Shown piece by piece: positions 1-12,077 of a stretch of DNA of 64,000 nucleotides (the first letter of the stretch is position 1; each line of letters begins with the position of its first letter). The notes under the pieces were generated by a model, which saw only the letters and a list, made by a program, of their open reading frames with translations, searched no databases and was not told where the DNA came from. Location of the stretch: assembly GCA_013399875.1 (NCBI GenBank), contig VXAZ01003903.1, positions 186,001 to 250,000 of the forward strand. The letters are read 5' to 3'. The DNA comes from Gymnorhina tibicen. Lineage: Eukaryota; Chordata; Aves; Passeriformes; Artamidae. The position numbers and the translations under genes are program-made.

Positions 1-2186
1 TTGTTATTAGTACGCTCACAGCTGCTCACTTCAAATTTTAAACAGTCTAGAATCAATCTTTTAAGAAAAGTACACCAAGAGTAGAAGGGTATACTTTCTT
101 ATTGTACAAGAGCACATTTTCTCCTATAACTTGGTGTGGAAGTTTTCATTGAATGTAGAGAAATATTTAATGCCCCCATACGTAGCTTTTCCAGTACTTG
201 ACTAAAGGGTAGTAGGTTTGGATTGAAAAAATTTAGCAACATCTAAGCTTTGACATCTAAACCTGCTATAATTTCATTGCATCTTCTGAAGAATTTTAAT
301 GTTTCTCCTTATTTTGGTTTCTTATGGATAAAGTGTTATAGAGAACCAATGACATTAAAAAAAAATCTCCTGGATATATTTCAAATGTCTCCTAAAGACA
401 CACAGATTCTGTATACCTTCAGAAAGCTGCCAATATCAGCAAACAGGGCTGAACTGATTTAAACCATGAAAAAAAGCATTCGATGATGTTTCAATTAAAA
501 TTTCAGTTATGAGTGAAGTTTTGATATGACAAATTTTATGTCTGAATAGCAGGTCCTTTTTTGCAGGTTATTGAGGAACTACAAAACTTTCTGAGCAAAG
601 CAAACTTACTTTCAGGAGAGGTTCTTTCTAAAGAAGTCATGTGCTGTGGTACAGATATATGCTTCCTCTAATATTATATTCTGCTCATTTGTCGTATTAA
701 ATATTTCTTTTTCAATTTTGATCTTGCTAACTCCTGTGTTTAAATATATACTACATCAAGGACTTGCACCACAGCTGATAAATGGATCATTTTGTTTTAC
801 ATTTGCACAGGTTTTTTTCCTTGATTTTGTACAGACATATTTCATTTTGTCCTTACATAGGCTCCACAGACCAATTAGCCTTAGTTTGGAGGAAAAACAT
901 ACACAAACACAATACTCTCCCCAATACCAAGTCAGTATTTTGAAACCTTGTACCACCCTAAAACATTTTTACACTTTCCTTGATGTGCTTATGCTTTAAA
1001 TACTTGTGGGCTCTTATCATTATTCTTCCCTTACATAATTAGCTGTCGTTTGGCTAAGCAGAAGAGGTTTTCATCTTTTCTTGTAAATCAAACTCTCTAG
1101 CCCCTTAATCATTTTTGTTGCTGTTACCTGAATTCCTTGAAAACTTGTTGACATCTTCATGGTACTGGAGAGGCTAAAACTACATGCTGCATTTGGGAAG
1201 TGATTCATTTGTGCCAAACAGAGTATGTCTGGTTGTTCTTTACAGAAACACTAAGTAAATAATAGTTATTTTTTATCATATAGATGCACCAAAAAAATAC
1301 TATGATGAAAACTTCAGAAATAATAAAGAATAAATTACATATATTTTACCATGCTTCTTAGTCAAACATTTGAATTTGTCCTTTCACCATTACTGCAATA
1401 CCTTATTTTTAATAAATATGCCTTTAAAATATTAGTTTAACCTATCAGTCTCAGGTGTAAGCTTTGTTTTCTTGTTTACTTTCTTCCTCAACTTCTTTGG
1501 GAGTGTTTTATTCCCTTCATACAAATACCACATTTTTCCAAGGAATTTCTACATCATCTACTCATAAATATGAAATAACTTCTCCTGTATTTCACCAGCT
1601 CTTTAATTGCTTCCCTCCCCCCTTCTGCTATGAAGCACTTAAAGAAACACTTGTACTTACTTGATTTTAGTACACATCGAGATTTGTAAGTAGTTTTTCC
1701 ATGTATGTGTTGCAGCTGCAATTTTAGATATTAACATTTTTTCGAGGCCTAATTTGGATTATTTCAGAGCCATTAATATCTGGCATTGAACCTGAGGACA
1801 AGACTCATATTTCTTATTTTATTTAAGAACTGCATAAATTCACTATTTAACTTTAAAAGTTAGAAAAAAAGAAACTTTAGGTTTACAGAAGGTGAATAGA
1901 ATTTTAGGTTCTCCTATGTAACCCACCCCATCATCTAGATATCTTTTTAACAACAAATGACAAAAGTATGTTCAGACTGAAGAAGAGCAGAGCAGATAAT
2001 TTTCATTTCAGACCCCATTCATATGGAGATGCCACCATATATGTCTATTTTCAAAATTACTTGACAATAGAAAATTATTAGGTCAGATATAGAGCTACAG
2101 CAAAATACAGATGAGGCTGTCAGCCCTACAAACACAAGGTTCACATTTTCACCTTGGTTTTGAGACTATGAAGTGTACAGTTTGCT

Positions 2187-2234
2187 AAACATATACTAAT
2201 AAAATGACCTAAACATATGCTAATAAAATTACCT
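2187..2234. repeat. 24-bp tandem duplication, two copies
   Basis: Two adjacent 24-bp copies begin aaacatat and end in acct, at 2187-2210 and 2211-2234. They differ at two positions. This is a local duplication in AT-rich DNA with no evident function. Confidence 0.9.
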
Positions 2235-4832
2235 ACTAAAATAATTTAGGGGACCTTGCCAGCCAGTAACTAGTCTCAGGATATAAAAGTTAGCCTAAAT
2301 ACTGCTGTATCCTGTCAACATCCTTTTCCCCAAACCATCTAGTCCAAGCCCACTGTTTTTCCACAGCCAGCCTTCAATACAAGTGTCATAACCTGAACTC
2401 TAAATGAAGATTTTCCACGCACTGCAGTGGGACTCCAGAGGGCAGATATGTCATTGCTGAAATCAGATGCCAGCAGGAACAGCAAATTTCATGCAGAAGT
2501 AGTTTTGGATAATTAGCTGTGAAATAAATTAAGTAAATATATGGAGAAATCCAATTCCTCTTATAGCAAACCAGAGTGTCTCATTAAAACCTCATTCAAT
2601 GGTGTTGCTAACTTCATGGAGTAAATATGAAACATTAACATCTAATAATAACTTTAGCTAGAGTTTTAGATTTCTTTTGTAAGTGTGTAAGGTATGCTGT
2701 GTGCACTCATTATTCACAAAGACTTTATTATGGAAACCAGAATGTATGTTTCAGTTGAGATGATGACTACTTTAATCTTCCAGATAATTATATTTGACAC
2801 AGTTCCCATAAACCTTCAGCTTGCATCTGTGATACATTACACTTTCAAAAGGTAAAGTAAAATATTAGATTCTTTATCTTTTAAGGATTAGGCATTAGAA
2901 CTTGTTATCAGCAAGATTTCAGTTCAAGTAACAAACCCCAGAAGACAGACATCCTACAAAATTGTAGGCAACACTTGGAAAAATCATGCGTTTGCTTTTC
3001 GATTCTTTTATTTTTTAGAAAAAGCAATCTAATAGTAGCCAATGTTTTGAGAAGAAAATCCGTTCAGTGCAGAGAAGATAAATGTTTGAAATTATGTTTG
3101 TTTAGATCCATCAGAGGAGAACTCAAGGAAAGCTCTCACTAGCCATGTAGTGGCTGAATTTTAATTCCCAAATGGAAGCATGCAATTAAAACTACAGTAA
3201 ATTACAGATACACTTGCACTCTCCTCCCCTTGTCTCTTTTCCTGTGTTCTTGTCTCTAGTTCACAAAGCAGTGTATATCCATCTCCCTCTTGACCCTTGC
3301 ACAACTTTCTCATTCTGTATTAACATTTCATGAGGGACCAACCCTTTTCCACCCTTCTGTGAAATGAAGGTGGGGCGAGTAAAAGCCCAGGAGAGACAGG
3401 TTCTCTCATTCATCCTGCAGGGCTGGCAGCAGCCTGGAGCTGTGTTTGCAAATACTTTTTAGGCTGTACGTAACACAGGAGAGAAAAGATCTTCTGAGCT
3501 GTTGGTCACTAACATCCAAGGCTGCAGAACTGACGTGAAATAGAATTTCTCAGAGGCTTACAAAAGGCTACAACAAGTGAACTTTCCAGAAAGGTGAAAA
3601 TTGAATATGTCTACAAAAGAGGAAATTGCCTTACCAAATCACCAGCAGCTATGTAGGGATAACTTGCTAGAATTTCTCAGTATCAGGAAAATAACATATC
3701 CTTTTGTTCATTTCCCCAAAAAACTGGTTTTAATATGAACACACAAATAAAGCACCTCAGACAAGTTATGTCACAAGCAACTCCAGGACAAAGAGTTAAA
3801 GCATGGCAGATACCTGAAACAGAAACGCAGAGTCTGAGGAAGTGAGGCAGCATTAAAAATAAATCCCCAGTTTAACTATGTAAATGAACATTTGCATAAA
3901 AATGACACAAGGAGAATTTACCATTCACAAACTATCCAGGAGGGCCTTAATTAGTGAAATCTTGAAATCTATTGAAGGTTTGTTCCAATACCGATGCGAA
4001 AGTTTAGATTCAGTTTGGATCCTACTTCCTATGTCATTGCTCCCTATGAAAATTCCAGTTTTTCTGCTGTTTTCTCTACCAATGAGGCCACAAAGCAGCA
4101 GTTCAGGGATGGTTATTACATCCTGCTTGTCTTCATGGTAACAAACCTGTAGAGATTGTGTTTCACAGTGCTGCAGTGGCAGCATCAGGGATGAGAAGAG
4201 AGGAAGACAGCTCTGCCTCTTTGCATCACTTAATAAAACACACGTTACACAGGGCAGTGATAATTGAAGATAACTTACATGAGACCCCTAAATCTCACTA
4301 AATCTTCTCAGGAATAAGCATCTTCCATCATTCCCTGCAAGCACTGGGACTTTCTCTTTGATTTAAAATTTTTTGCTGCTCTTTGATCGCTCTGTTCAGA
4401 ATGATGTCTGCGCTCTGAATTATCTCCCTTGCTCACCCTCTGACTTCGAGGAGTCCAGCTCACATAACACTCCCCACTCTCCCATTCTGCTCCCTGCTCT
4501 GTACACAGACACCAGCTTGCCACCAGTAGATTATATTAAACTCCTTGAATCAAATTTGCTCTATTCACAATCACTGTTCATGTTGGTCACTGCAGACAAG
4601 CTCACGGGCTTTGTTTCTTTGATATCTTATTGTGCCATTTCGTATGAGAGATGTCTGAAGAGGAAGACCTGTAATTAAAGGAGCATCTTAATATGACTGG
4701 GTAAACACCATCTTAATGTGACCAGGAGGGACAGAGAGAGTGGAAAAGAGAAAAAACAGAAGAGAGGGAAGGAAAATTTCCAATTACGAAAGAAGATTGT
4801 AGAGAAGATTTTGAATAGGGAGTAACAATAGG

Positions 4833-4902
4833 GAGTTGGGGGTTTTTTTGAGGGTGTTAGGCTGTTTGTTTTGTTTTGGGGTTTGGGGGTTTTTTTGTGG
4901 GT
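4833..4902 (+). repeat. T/G-rich low-complexity tract with G-quadruplex potential
   Basis: The + strand is almost only T and G, with five runs of three to five G separated by T-rich loops (ggggg, ggg, gggg, ggggg, ggg). Such an arrangement can in principle fold as a G-quadruplex on this strand. Open frames read through it are low-complexity artefacts. Confidence 0.7.
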
Positions 4903-7900
4903 TCTGCACATTCCTATTATTGCAGTTTCATATACAGCCTAATTTGCATTTCCACTGGAAAGAAAGAAGTACCTTCTGCCATGCCTTTTATACCATGAAA
5001 TTTTGTTCATCCTGCCCTAATTCCAGTGACGGGACCAGTAAAGTTGTAATGTATTACTCAGCTGAAAAAAAGCTATATATGGGAAATTTGCCTGTCAGGT
5101 CACTGAAGGCAGAAGAAACAATGCTGTTAATACTCTTTTGCTGTGGTGAAGCATAACACATGGCTAACGCTCAAAACTAATTTCAGTTCACAGCTTATTG
5201 CCATCAACTATTTTATAACCAAGAAAGTTCTGTGGCTCAAGTTTAGATTTCGGAAGTGTTGGGACCCTACCATGGATTAATACTCCCACAAACTTTCTCT
5301 AAGCAGGTGCCTCACATATGGCTAAACAGAATGAAGCTTTAACACTCCCTTTCTCATTTGAATTTTAAACTACGGCACCAGCACTAATGTCTCTTTTTCT
5401 TTTCTTCAATATGCAGTATTTCAGCAAACATTTGGCTGCACAGGCAGGACTTGTGCGGTTTTTTTAGTAACATAAAAATAATTTATAACCAGTTACATTA
5501 AAAACAGGTTAAAATGGAACAATGTGCAAATGAAACTGGAAGCACATCTTCTTTCATGCTATTCAGTTACTTATTATTTTGTATTTATGGCTGGGATTAG
5601 GAATGCTTTCTGCATTCCTGTGTTGGTTTATTTATTATTCTTGGAGCACATAGTGATAGTGAGACAGCAGTTCAGAAACAGCCAGATAAGCTTACACTTT
5701 GAAGTGCACAGAACTCTAATTAAGCTGTGGGGCTGTTTACAAAGCAGGGCCATAATCACACCATGAAGATTGTTAATATTTATTTGAGATCATGTTTAAT
5801 TTGAGACTCATAAATGTGTATTAGAACGCTACTCTACTCGGTTTATATAAATCCATCAATATGTATTTATCTCCCAACAAAAGCTAATTAAGGTAGATAT
5901 TTTGACAAGAGCTTCTCAGTGTTCCACCAGAAGAAGGCTTCAAGGTTTAGACATTGAAAAGTTCATTAAAGCAACAACAGTTGTAATTTGCATCACATAC
6001 TGCTGCTGGGGCGGGTGATCTTGTGCATTTTCTTTCTTAAAATTATACACCCTTGTTGTTCAAAAATACAGGTCTGGACCATGGCATGAGGGTAATAAGC
6101 ATGCACATCTTGCAAAGGCAGTGTGTACAGAGACAATTACTGTCACCTGGAGAGAAAGTGATTATCCTGGGGCTTCTCCACACCTCTCCTACCACGGAGA
6201 AGGAGAGTGCAGAGATGCCCAGCAGTGCACTCTTGGCATCATGGAGGAAACCCAGGAAGTTTTCTCTGTTGGTTTACTCTCTCATGGTCTGCTATCTCTT
6301 CTCCAGACTGCACCCATTTAGCCCCTAGGCTGTTCAAAGGTTGACACCAGGCTGTTGACACAAGTCAAATGGGCACTTTTCTGAATGCAAAATATGGTGG
6401 GACACAAAGGGTTGAGTCCAAGGACTGACAAATTGCCGAGATATTTGCACAGTTACAAAAGGACACCTATGTGCTAAAAGAAACTTCTGAATATTTTTAC
6501 TTTACCTGATTGAAAAACAGATTTTTTTTTTAAAAACAAATCCAAATTAATCAAAACTTGGCTTTGTCATATCAAGAATTTTGTTGAGATCTGTCAAGCT
6601 TCTTTTGGAACTTTTATGTTTCAACAGAATACATTTTATTTCCCTGTCTTTCTGTAGGAATTTCTCTAAATCTTTCCAGTCTGCTCTGATTGGTGCTGCT
6701 TCTTGACTTGATACATATCAGATTTCTCAGATACTGCAGATATTGCAGTACTGGATTTTCTTTTGGAAAGCAGCATATGTCAAATTCAAAATCCAAAGAG
6801 CTTCTTTCCCAGCCTGGTCTCCTAGATAGCATTTGGAGACATCTGCTGAGACATGAAACAATGACACTTGCCGTGTGCCCAGAAGCCTTTTTTAATTAGA
6901 TATAAATTCTGATTCTGAATCATTCTTTTGTTTTGTGATACTTTTTGGAGAATTATAGCATTGTTTTTTTGCTTTTCTAAGAAAGGGAAAGATATTTGCA
7001 TGAATCAGATCCAGCAGGCTGCATAGACCACTCAGCAAAGATGTTCTGGATTTGCCACACCATTTGTTGCAGTCTGTAGAGAAGTCACAGCAAAGCTCAA
7101 ACTGGAATCATGTTTAAAAATTATGTGTCTCTGACGGCCTGTGCATATTTTGGATACATACATCCTTCCAGACCCAAGAGGCCGGAATCACACAGATGAG
7201 CCAGAGATATGCATAAGAATTTGCACGTTCATGGAGAGTCAGAGGGGAAGTCGATGCATTTTAAGCAAGCTTGAAGAGCATGAGGGTTGCACAACTGTTT
7301 GTTTATTTCCTGAGAGCTGGACTCAGTTGCCAGAACTAAAATGATATCACCATTTCTGTCCATTCTAGTATCTAATGCATTCTGTCTGGTCTTTGTCTTA
7401 AAGAGCAAAAAGGATCTTTGGTATTATCTTTGCAGAGCTGAGCATGGATGGAGCCACTAAAGGACAGAAAACAGATAGCTTTGGCAGGTGTAGGTCCTTC
7501 AGATGGAAGTGCTGAGCAAGGGTAAGGTTAGAGGGAATAAGCCTCTGCCTCCTGCCCTTGGCTGGTTTGAGAATTATGTGTTTAAGAATGATGAGCAGCA
7601 CTTTACAAGTAGATTCAGTCTTGACAGGAAGATTGGAGAGGCAGAGCTTTGCTTATGTTAACAAGAGGTTTCTAAAAATATTTCCAAAACAAGAAGTGGG
7701 AGAAGTCAGTGGTTGCAGTCCTGAGGCCCGCTGGGCCTGGGGGACAGGAAAGATGCTGCCCTGGGAGAAGCAGTGGTGAACCTGGTCTCAGCTGGTGGGA
7801 GGGCTGGCAGGACAGGGAAGGCAGGGTCTGGTCCCCATAAATATTTGCTTCTGGAATTACACAAAGACTCTTCCTGGGCATGCGTGCTGCTCCTCATGCA

Positions 7901-10900
7901 TGAAGTGGGCAGCTGTCTCTCTCATGAGGGTGCACTGTCACCTCACTCCGCAAAGTCCAGCTGCTGCATTCCCCTCTTGTCAGCAACAGAGCCCTCTCCT
8001 TCAGATTCCCCTCATATTACTTTTGGTTCAGCACGCATCTTTGTTGACCCATCCAGTTTTTAAGAATTTACTTGTTTGGGTTTTTTTCATCTCAGCCATT
8101 AAACTGAAAACACTGAATAAAATGAAATAATTCTGGAAGATAGCTGGAGTATTGACTGCACTATGACAGTGGTCAACACCAAAATTATTCAAATACAAAA
8201 ACCTGTGTCTGATGGTAGTCATTCTTAAGTTTCCAGACACAGTGAAGCCAAGAGATAGAACTGCATCATAAATTTTACCTAGACACTGGTTGGTGGTTTA
8301 GAACTTTGCTTATTTTTGCATGCATTTTGCTGTAACATATGTATACGGTTAATTGAATTGTAGATGTAAGACATGGAAGGGGGTGTTTTCCCAGTTACAG
8401 AAAGGTATTTGTTTTCAAGAGATTTTCCAGTACATTGTCAAATAGAGCAGCAAAACATTTTGCTATTTTCTTCAAAAATGTATTCTTTGCCAACCCATAA
8501 ATCTCAGCATTAAAACCTTTTGACTTTAATGTCATTCACAGTGCTCCAGTTTAGCTGTTTGGTTTAAAATTAAATGAACCTAGTACACTCATGTTGATCA
8601 ACATCAAAGATTCCCCAGGTGAGGTCTGTACCATGCGTACTTGGTACCAGTAGCATCCTCTCCCAGTTCAGACAGTAAGCATGAGTTTACCAGAGACATG
8701 GAGGAAGTTCTTCCACACAAACCATCTGCAAGTAACTGCAGGTCTGTGATTCAGGTAGATGTCTCTGTGCAAACAGCTACACCTTCAAGGGGACAGGGAA
8801 CAAGCCTGAGCTGAAATGGAAAATATCTCCACATGAGCAGAGAGATTTGGGCAGTAGCAACTGGGAATGTGGGAGGAGCTTTCCTGAGATGCAGAGCAGG
8901 GCTCTCAACAAGAGCATCGAATAATAGCACAGTGGTGGTGGCAGCTCAGCAACTTTCCCCTGAACACATGGGTGTTTTCCAGCACAGAACTCCTTGTCAC
9001 TGTCACCCTGGCCCTGCTGTCACCAGCTGCCCGTACACTGGGCTCATGGATGCCTTTTCAGCATCATGTGGGTATTGAGAGGTGCAGACCGAAACTGAGT
9101 GTATTGTTCCACAAGGGGTGTTATTTAAATAATGCAAGAATGGAGACAGCAGCACAGCTCTGCTCCAATACCATCTTTTAACATGATTAAAAAATCATTA
9201 AAAATCATGGGTTTTCATATTGCGTGGCAAACTCTTATCTCATTTTGTGACTGTATTGAATGTCATGAATCTCAGATATCCTTTGCTGATCATAGGTATT
9301 TGCTTTTAGCTGTATTCCCCATTATATCTCTCAGTCTACACTTTTCTAAAATTAATGTCCTTTATTTTCTATCCGTATTTCTAACCTATATATATCTAAT
9401 TACTTACCTGTCCATGGCCCATTAAAATTTTCTGATTTTAATTTAATTCTTTACACAATCTTCCTTAGATTATCTATTTATTTGTGTTTTAGCATCAGAC
9501 AAGCAAAAGCTTTTAGCAGTATTTTTCTGCTTTGTTACAATTTATTCCTCCTTTGCCCTTTGCCATTTTCCAGACCATTTTGTTGAACTGGTTGTAAGAA
9601 CTGTTTTAAATATTTTCAACCATGACATGTCTACATGTGTAACATTACCCACAATAACTCTCAAAGAATTAAACCCTGATCAGAAATATATATATATGTG
9701 CTGCTGGTTTTATTTTTAAATTCTTAAAAGTTGTTTTAGCTTCCAAAATGAATAATGGTCTGCATGTTTTTATTGACACTGTAGCCTAGACTAGGCACAT
9801 GCTTTTGAAAAGGTTCCCCCAACACCATTCTTTAGTTCATATCTCCAAGCAGTCTTGGAGCAAGTGGATTGGATGGTTTTCAAATGAAACTAAGCCAAAA
9901 GATGCACCCTGGTAGTGTGCCAGTGATCTCCAACCCATCCATGAAACCCCAAGGATTCATTCCCTTCATGAGGTGCTTAGGCATAGTTCAAAGGAACCCT
10001 TCCTTGAGATGTGTCAAAACTTTGGTACCATTTATTTTGCTGTATAAATGCATTCTTTCTGGGCTATGTTGTTGGTAATGCAGAGATGGCCACCGGTAGT
10101 TAAAGCCCTGCTGAGACTGTCTTCACCCTTTCCTTCTAAAATAAAGAAATTCAGCTCCTGATTCAGTTATTGCTTACTGCATCCTCATTTAAAAATGAAT
10201 AATGCTCATCTGATCTGTTCACTAATAGAAACAACAGCAGATCTCATCTGAACAGAGTGTACCTGTTTCAAAACAGATATATTGTGCTCTGGTCATCATG
10301 TCAGCATTTGCCTATGTAACCCTATGTCAGTGTTTGCCTGTGCAAGCATTGTCACTTGCTCTACCAGGAAGTTTTCCGAGAATAATAGATTTTAAAAAAA
10401 CAAAACAAAAACAACCCACGCAAGAGTGTGTTATCATATTGAATTTCTCTAGAGACCTGGCTGCTTCTTTCTCCATCCGGCCTCAGATAGAAGGAGGGGT
10501 GTAATGAGGAAAGAAACTGCAAACTGTAGCAATCCTTCACTGCTGTTTTGTTCAAAGACATACACAGGACATTAGTGTTTGCAGATGCTCTATAAAGATA
10601 AAAGACTAAGCCCTAGATGGGAAGAAATTCTGATCTGCATTAAATAGATGGTGAGCCACTTATTCCCTCAGTTACACTATTGCAAATCCCATTAATTTCT
10701 TTTCATTGTCAGCATGAGATAATGACTTGTCTTAAAGGAAATGAGGACTAAAATAAGAAAGTATGAAATAAATTATCAAATGTTATGAAAAGAAAAAGTG
10801 CTTTGTTCTGGGAAGGAATTCAAAGAGAGTGGAAATCCATGGGTTAAAACTCATATTTCTGTAATTTGGTCTCTGTATGCCAACCTTGTGACAAGTTAAG

Positions 10901-11779
10901 CAATCAGTTTTAATGATACTACTTCTAAAGAAAATAATGGTATCTAATATTAATAGCTGCAGTTGCTGTAAAAAAATTAAGGACTACCCCTAGAATGAAC
11001 ATGAAGACAACTTTATTTGACTGTTTTTGCTTTCCCATATAACAAAGGGGATTAGGTTTTTAAACTGGCATCTCTCATCTCTTCACACATTACCATACAT
11101 AACATTAAAAGAGAAAGAGAGTCTCAGGTACCCTTTCATTTCTCCCTTTCTCCCTCAGGGAAGCCACAGGACACAGTAATCAGTTAAAAAGGTCAAAATA
11201 GGCAAGGTCAAATGCCTTCATTTACTGTGACTATTCATCTCAGTTACATTCATAAACATTTTGCATATAGGAACTTATCTTTCCACTCAGCAAAGATGCG
11301 GAGGCTTAGTTCCCTCTCCTTTTTTCTTATCTGCCCTTTTCCTCTTATTTTTGTGTTTTCATCCTTTCATTAGTGCATTGCCATGAAGTACTAAACATAG
11401 GGAACTCAGAATCGGGCCCCATTCTGTGCTTTGGATAGGGCAAAATGCAAAAAACATACGGTAATGAAATAAAATTCCTGATCTCTAGATACTTAAAATT
11501 ACTTTATCTCTCTTCTATTTCTTACTTTTTTCATGTCCAAACATGAAAGATTACCTGAAATATCAGCTAAGCAGGGAAATATTATCCTAATAAATGAGCA
11601 TGCAAGTATGTGCCTGGTAAGTTATTTGATTAAACAGGAAGCTAGAATCCTATAGATATCCACAAATAAAGCCCCAAATCTAAATGACTGTATCGTTAGC
11701 TCATTTGTAAACTGTTCCAGATGTAAGATTTTGGCAGCTTTCCAGTAGGCTGGCTGCAGTCTGAGCTTTCCTGCATCCG

Positions 11780-11870
11780 CAGTGAGAACTGCAATGCCTG
11801 ACTCTTCAAGGAAAAGCTCCACAAGGCTGATGACAAATTATATAAAGTAACAACCTGCCTGCCTGGCAAA
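11780..11870 (+). promoter_or_regulatory. DLC1: Probable core promoter of the DLC1 isoform-4-type transcript
   Basis: A TATA box, tatataaag, lies at 11839-11847. A start site about 30 bases downstream would fall near 11,870, giving a 5' leader of roughly 90-95 bases before the ATG at 11,963. An AP-1-like TGACTC sits at 11799-11804. There is no CpG island, so this looks like a focused, TATA-type promoter of a regulated transcript. The TATA match and spacing are seen in the sequence; the start site and factor binding are inferred. Confidence 0.6.
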
Positions 11871-11900
11871 GACAAATCCAAACAGATCCCCGGGCAGAGA

Positions 11901-11978
11901 ATGCCCTTTTTCCTGGGGCTAAGCTACAGCCGTTTGACCTGGATGTGTGATCGATCTGCATTATGCATCACCCGGTGA
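11901..11978 (+). other. Upstream ORF overlapping the DLC1 start codon
   Basis: The first ATG after the predicted start site is at 11901, out of frame with the main ORF. It reads 25 codons to a TGA at 11976-11978, so it runs 16 bases past the main ATG at 11963. An overlapping upstream ORF generally lowers translation from the main start, because ribosomes must leaky-scan past it. Whether it is in the mRNA depends on the true transcription start. Confidence 0.55.
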
Positions 11979-12077
11979 AAGCCCCTCTGAGGAGATCATT
12001 TAGTGATCATATCAGGGACTCCACTGCTAGAGCCTTGGATGTTATCTGGAAAAACACGAGAGACAGACGACTGGCAG
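11963..12077 (+). CDS. DLC1: DLC1 alternative first coding exon (isoform-4-type N-terminus)
   Basis: DLC1 is a cytoplasmic and focal-adhesion Rho GTPase-activating protein with SAM, RhoGAP and START domains. This exon would encode only its isoform-specific N-terminus: 38 codons plus the first base of the next. The peptide contains RSFSDHIRDSTARALDVIW followed by KNTRDRRLA, which I recognise from the human 1125-residue isoform. The start is the first in-frame ATG after a TGA at 11948-11950 and has A at -3. The exon ends in gcag, followed by the donor gtgagaag at 12078. The split codon (g, then presumably ag) matches the phase at which other DLC1 first exons join the SAM exon beginning IEAKEACDW. 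Residues 16-37 could form an amphipathic helix with basic residues; no domain is complete here. The SAM exon is not seen in the window. A DLC1 paralogue such as STARD13 is the main alternative, judged less likely. Confidence 0.88.

Larger units (their letters stand above)
1..11630. other. Non-coding stretch, probably DLC1 intron or upstream DNA
   Basis: No exon, RNA gene or complete mobile element was recognised here. The DNA is AT-rich. It holds one 24-bp tandem duplication (2187-2234), a T/G-rich tract (4833-4902) and two GC-richer patches (about 7690-8000 and 8830-9090). Those patches carry only chance-length open frames with no familiar domain. If the exon at 11,963 is DLC1 isoform 4, this stretch would lie in an intron of the longer DLC1 transcripts; that is inference from gene structure in other vertebrates, not something visible here. 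Confidence 0.5.

Noticed and set aside
7690..8130. GC-richer patch with overlapping open frames that looked exon-like
   Set aside because: The frames overlap on both strands, carry no recognised domain and show no clear splice-site pair. No DLC1 segment was recognised in them.
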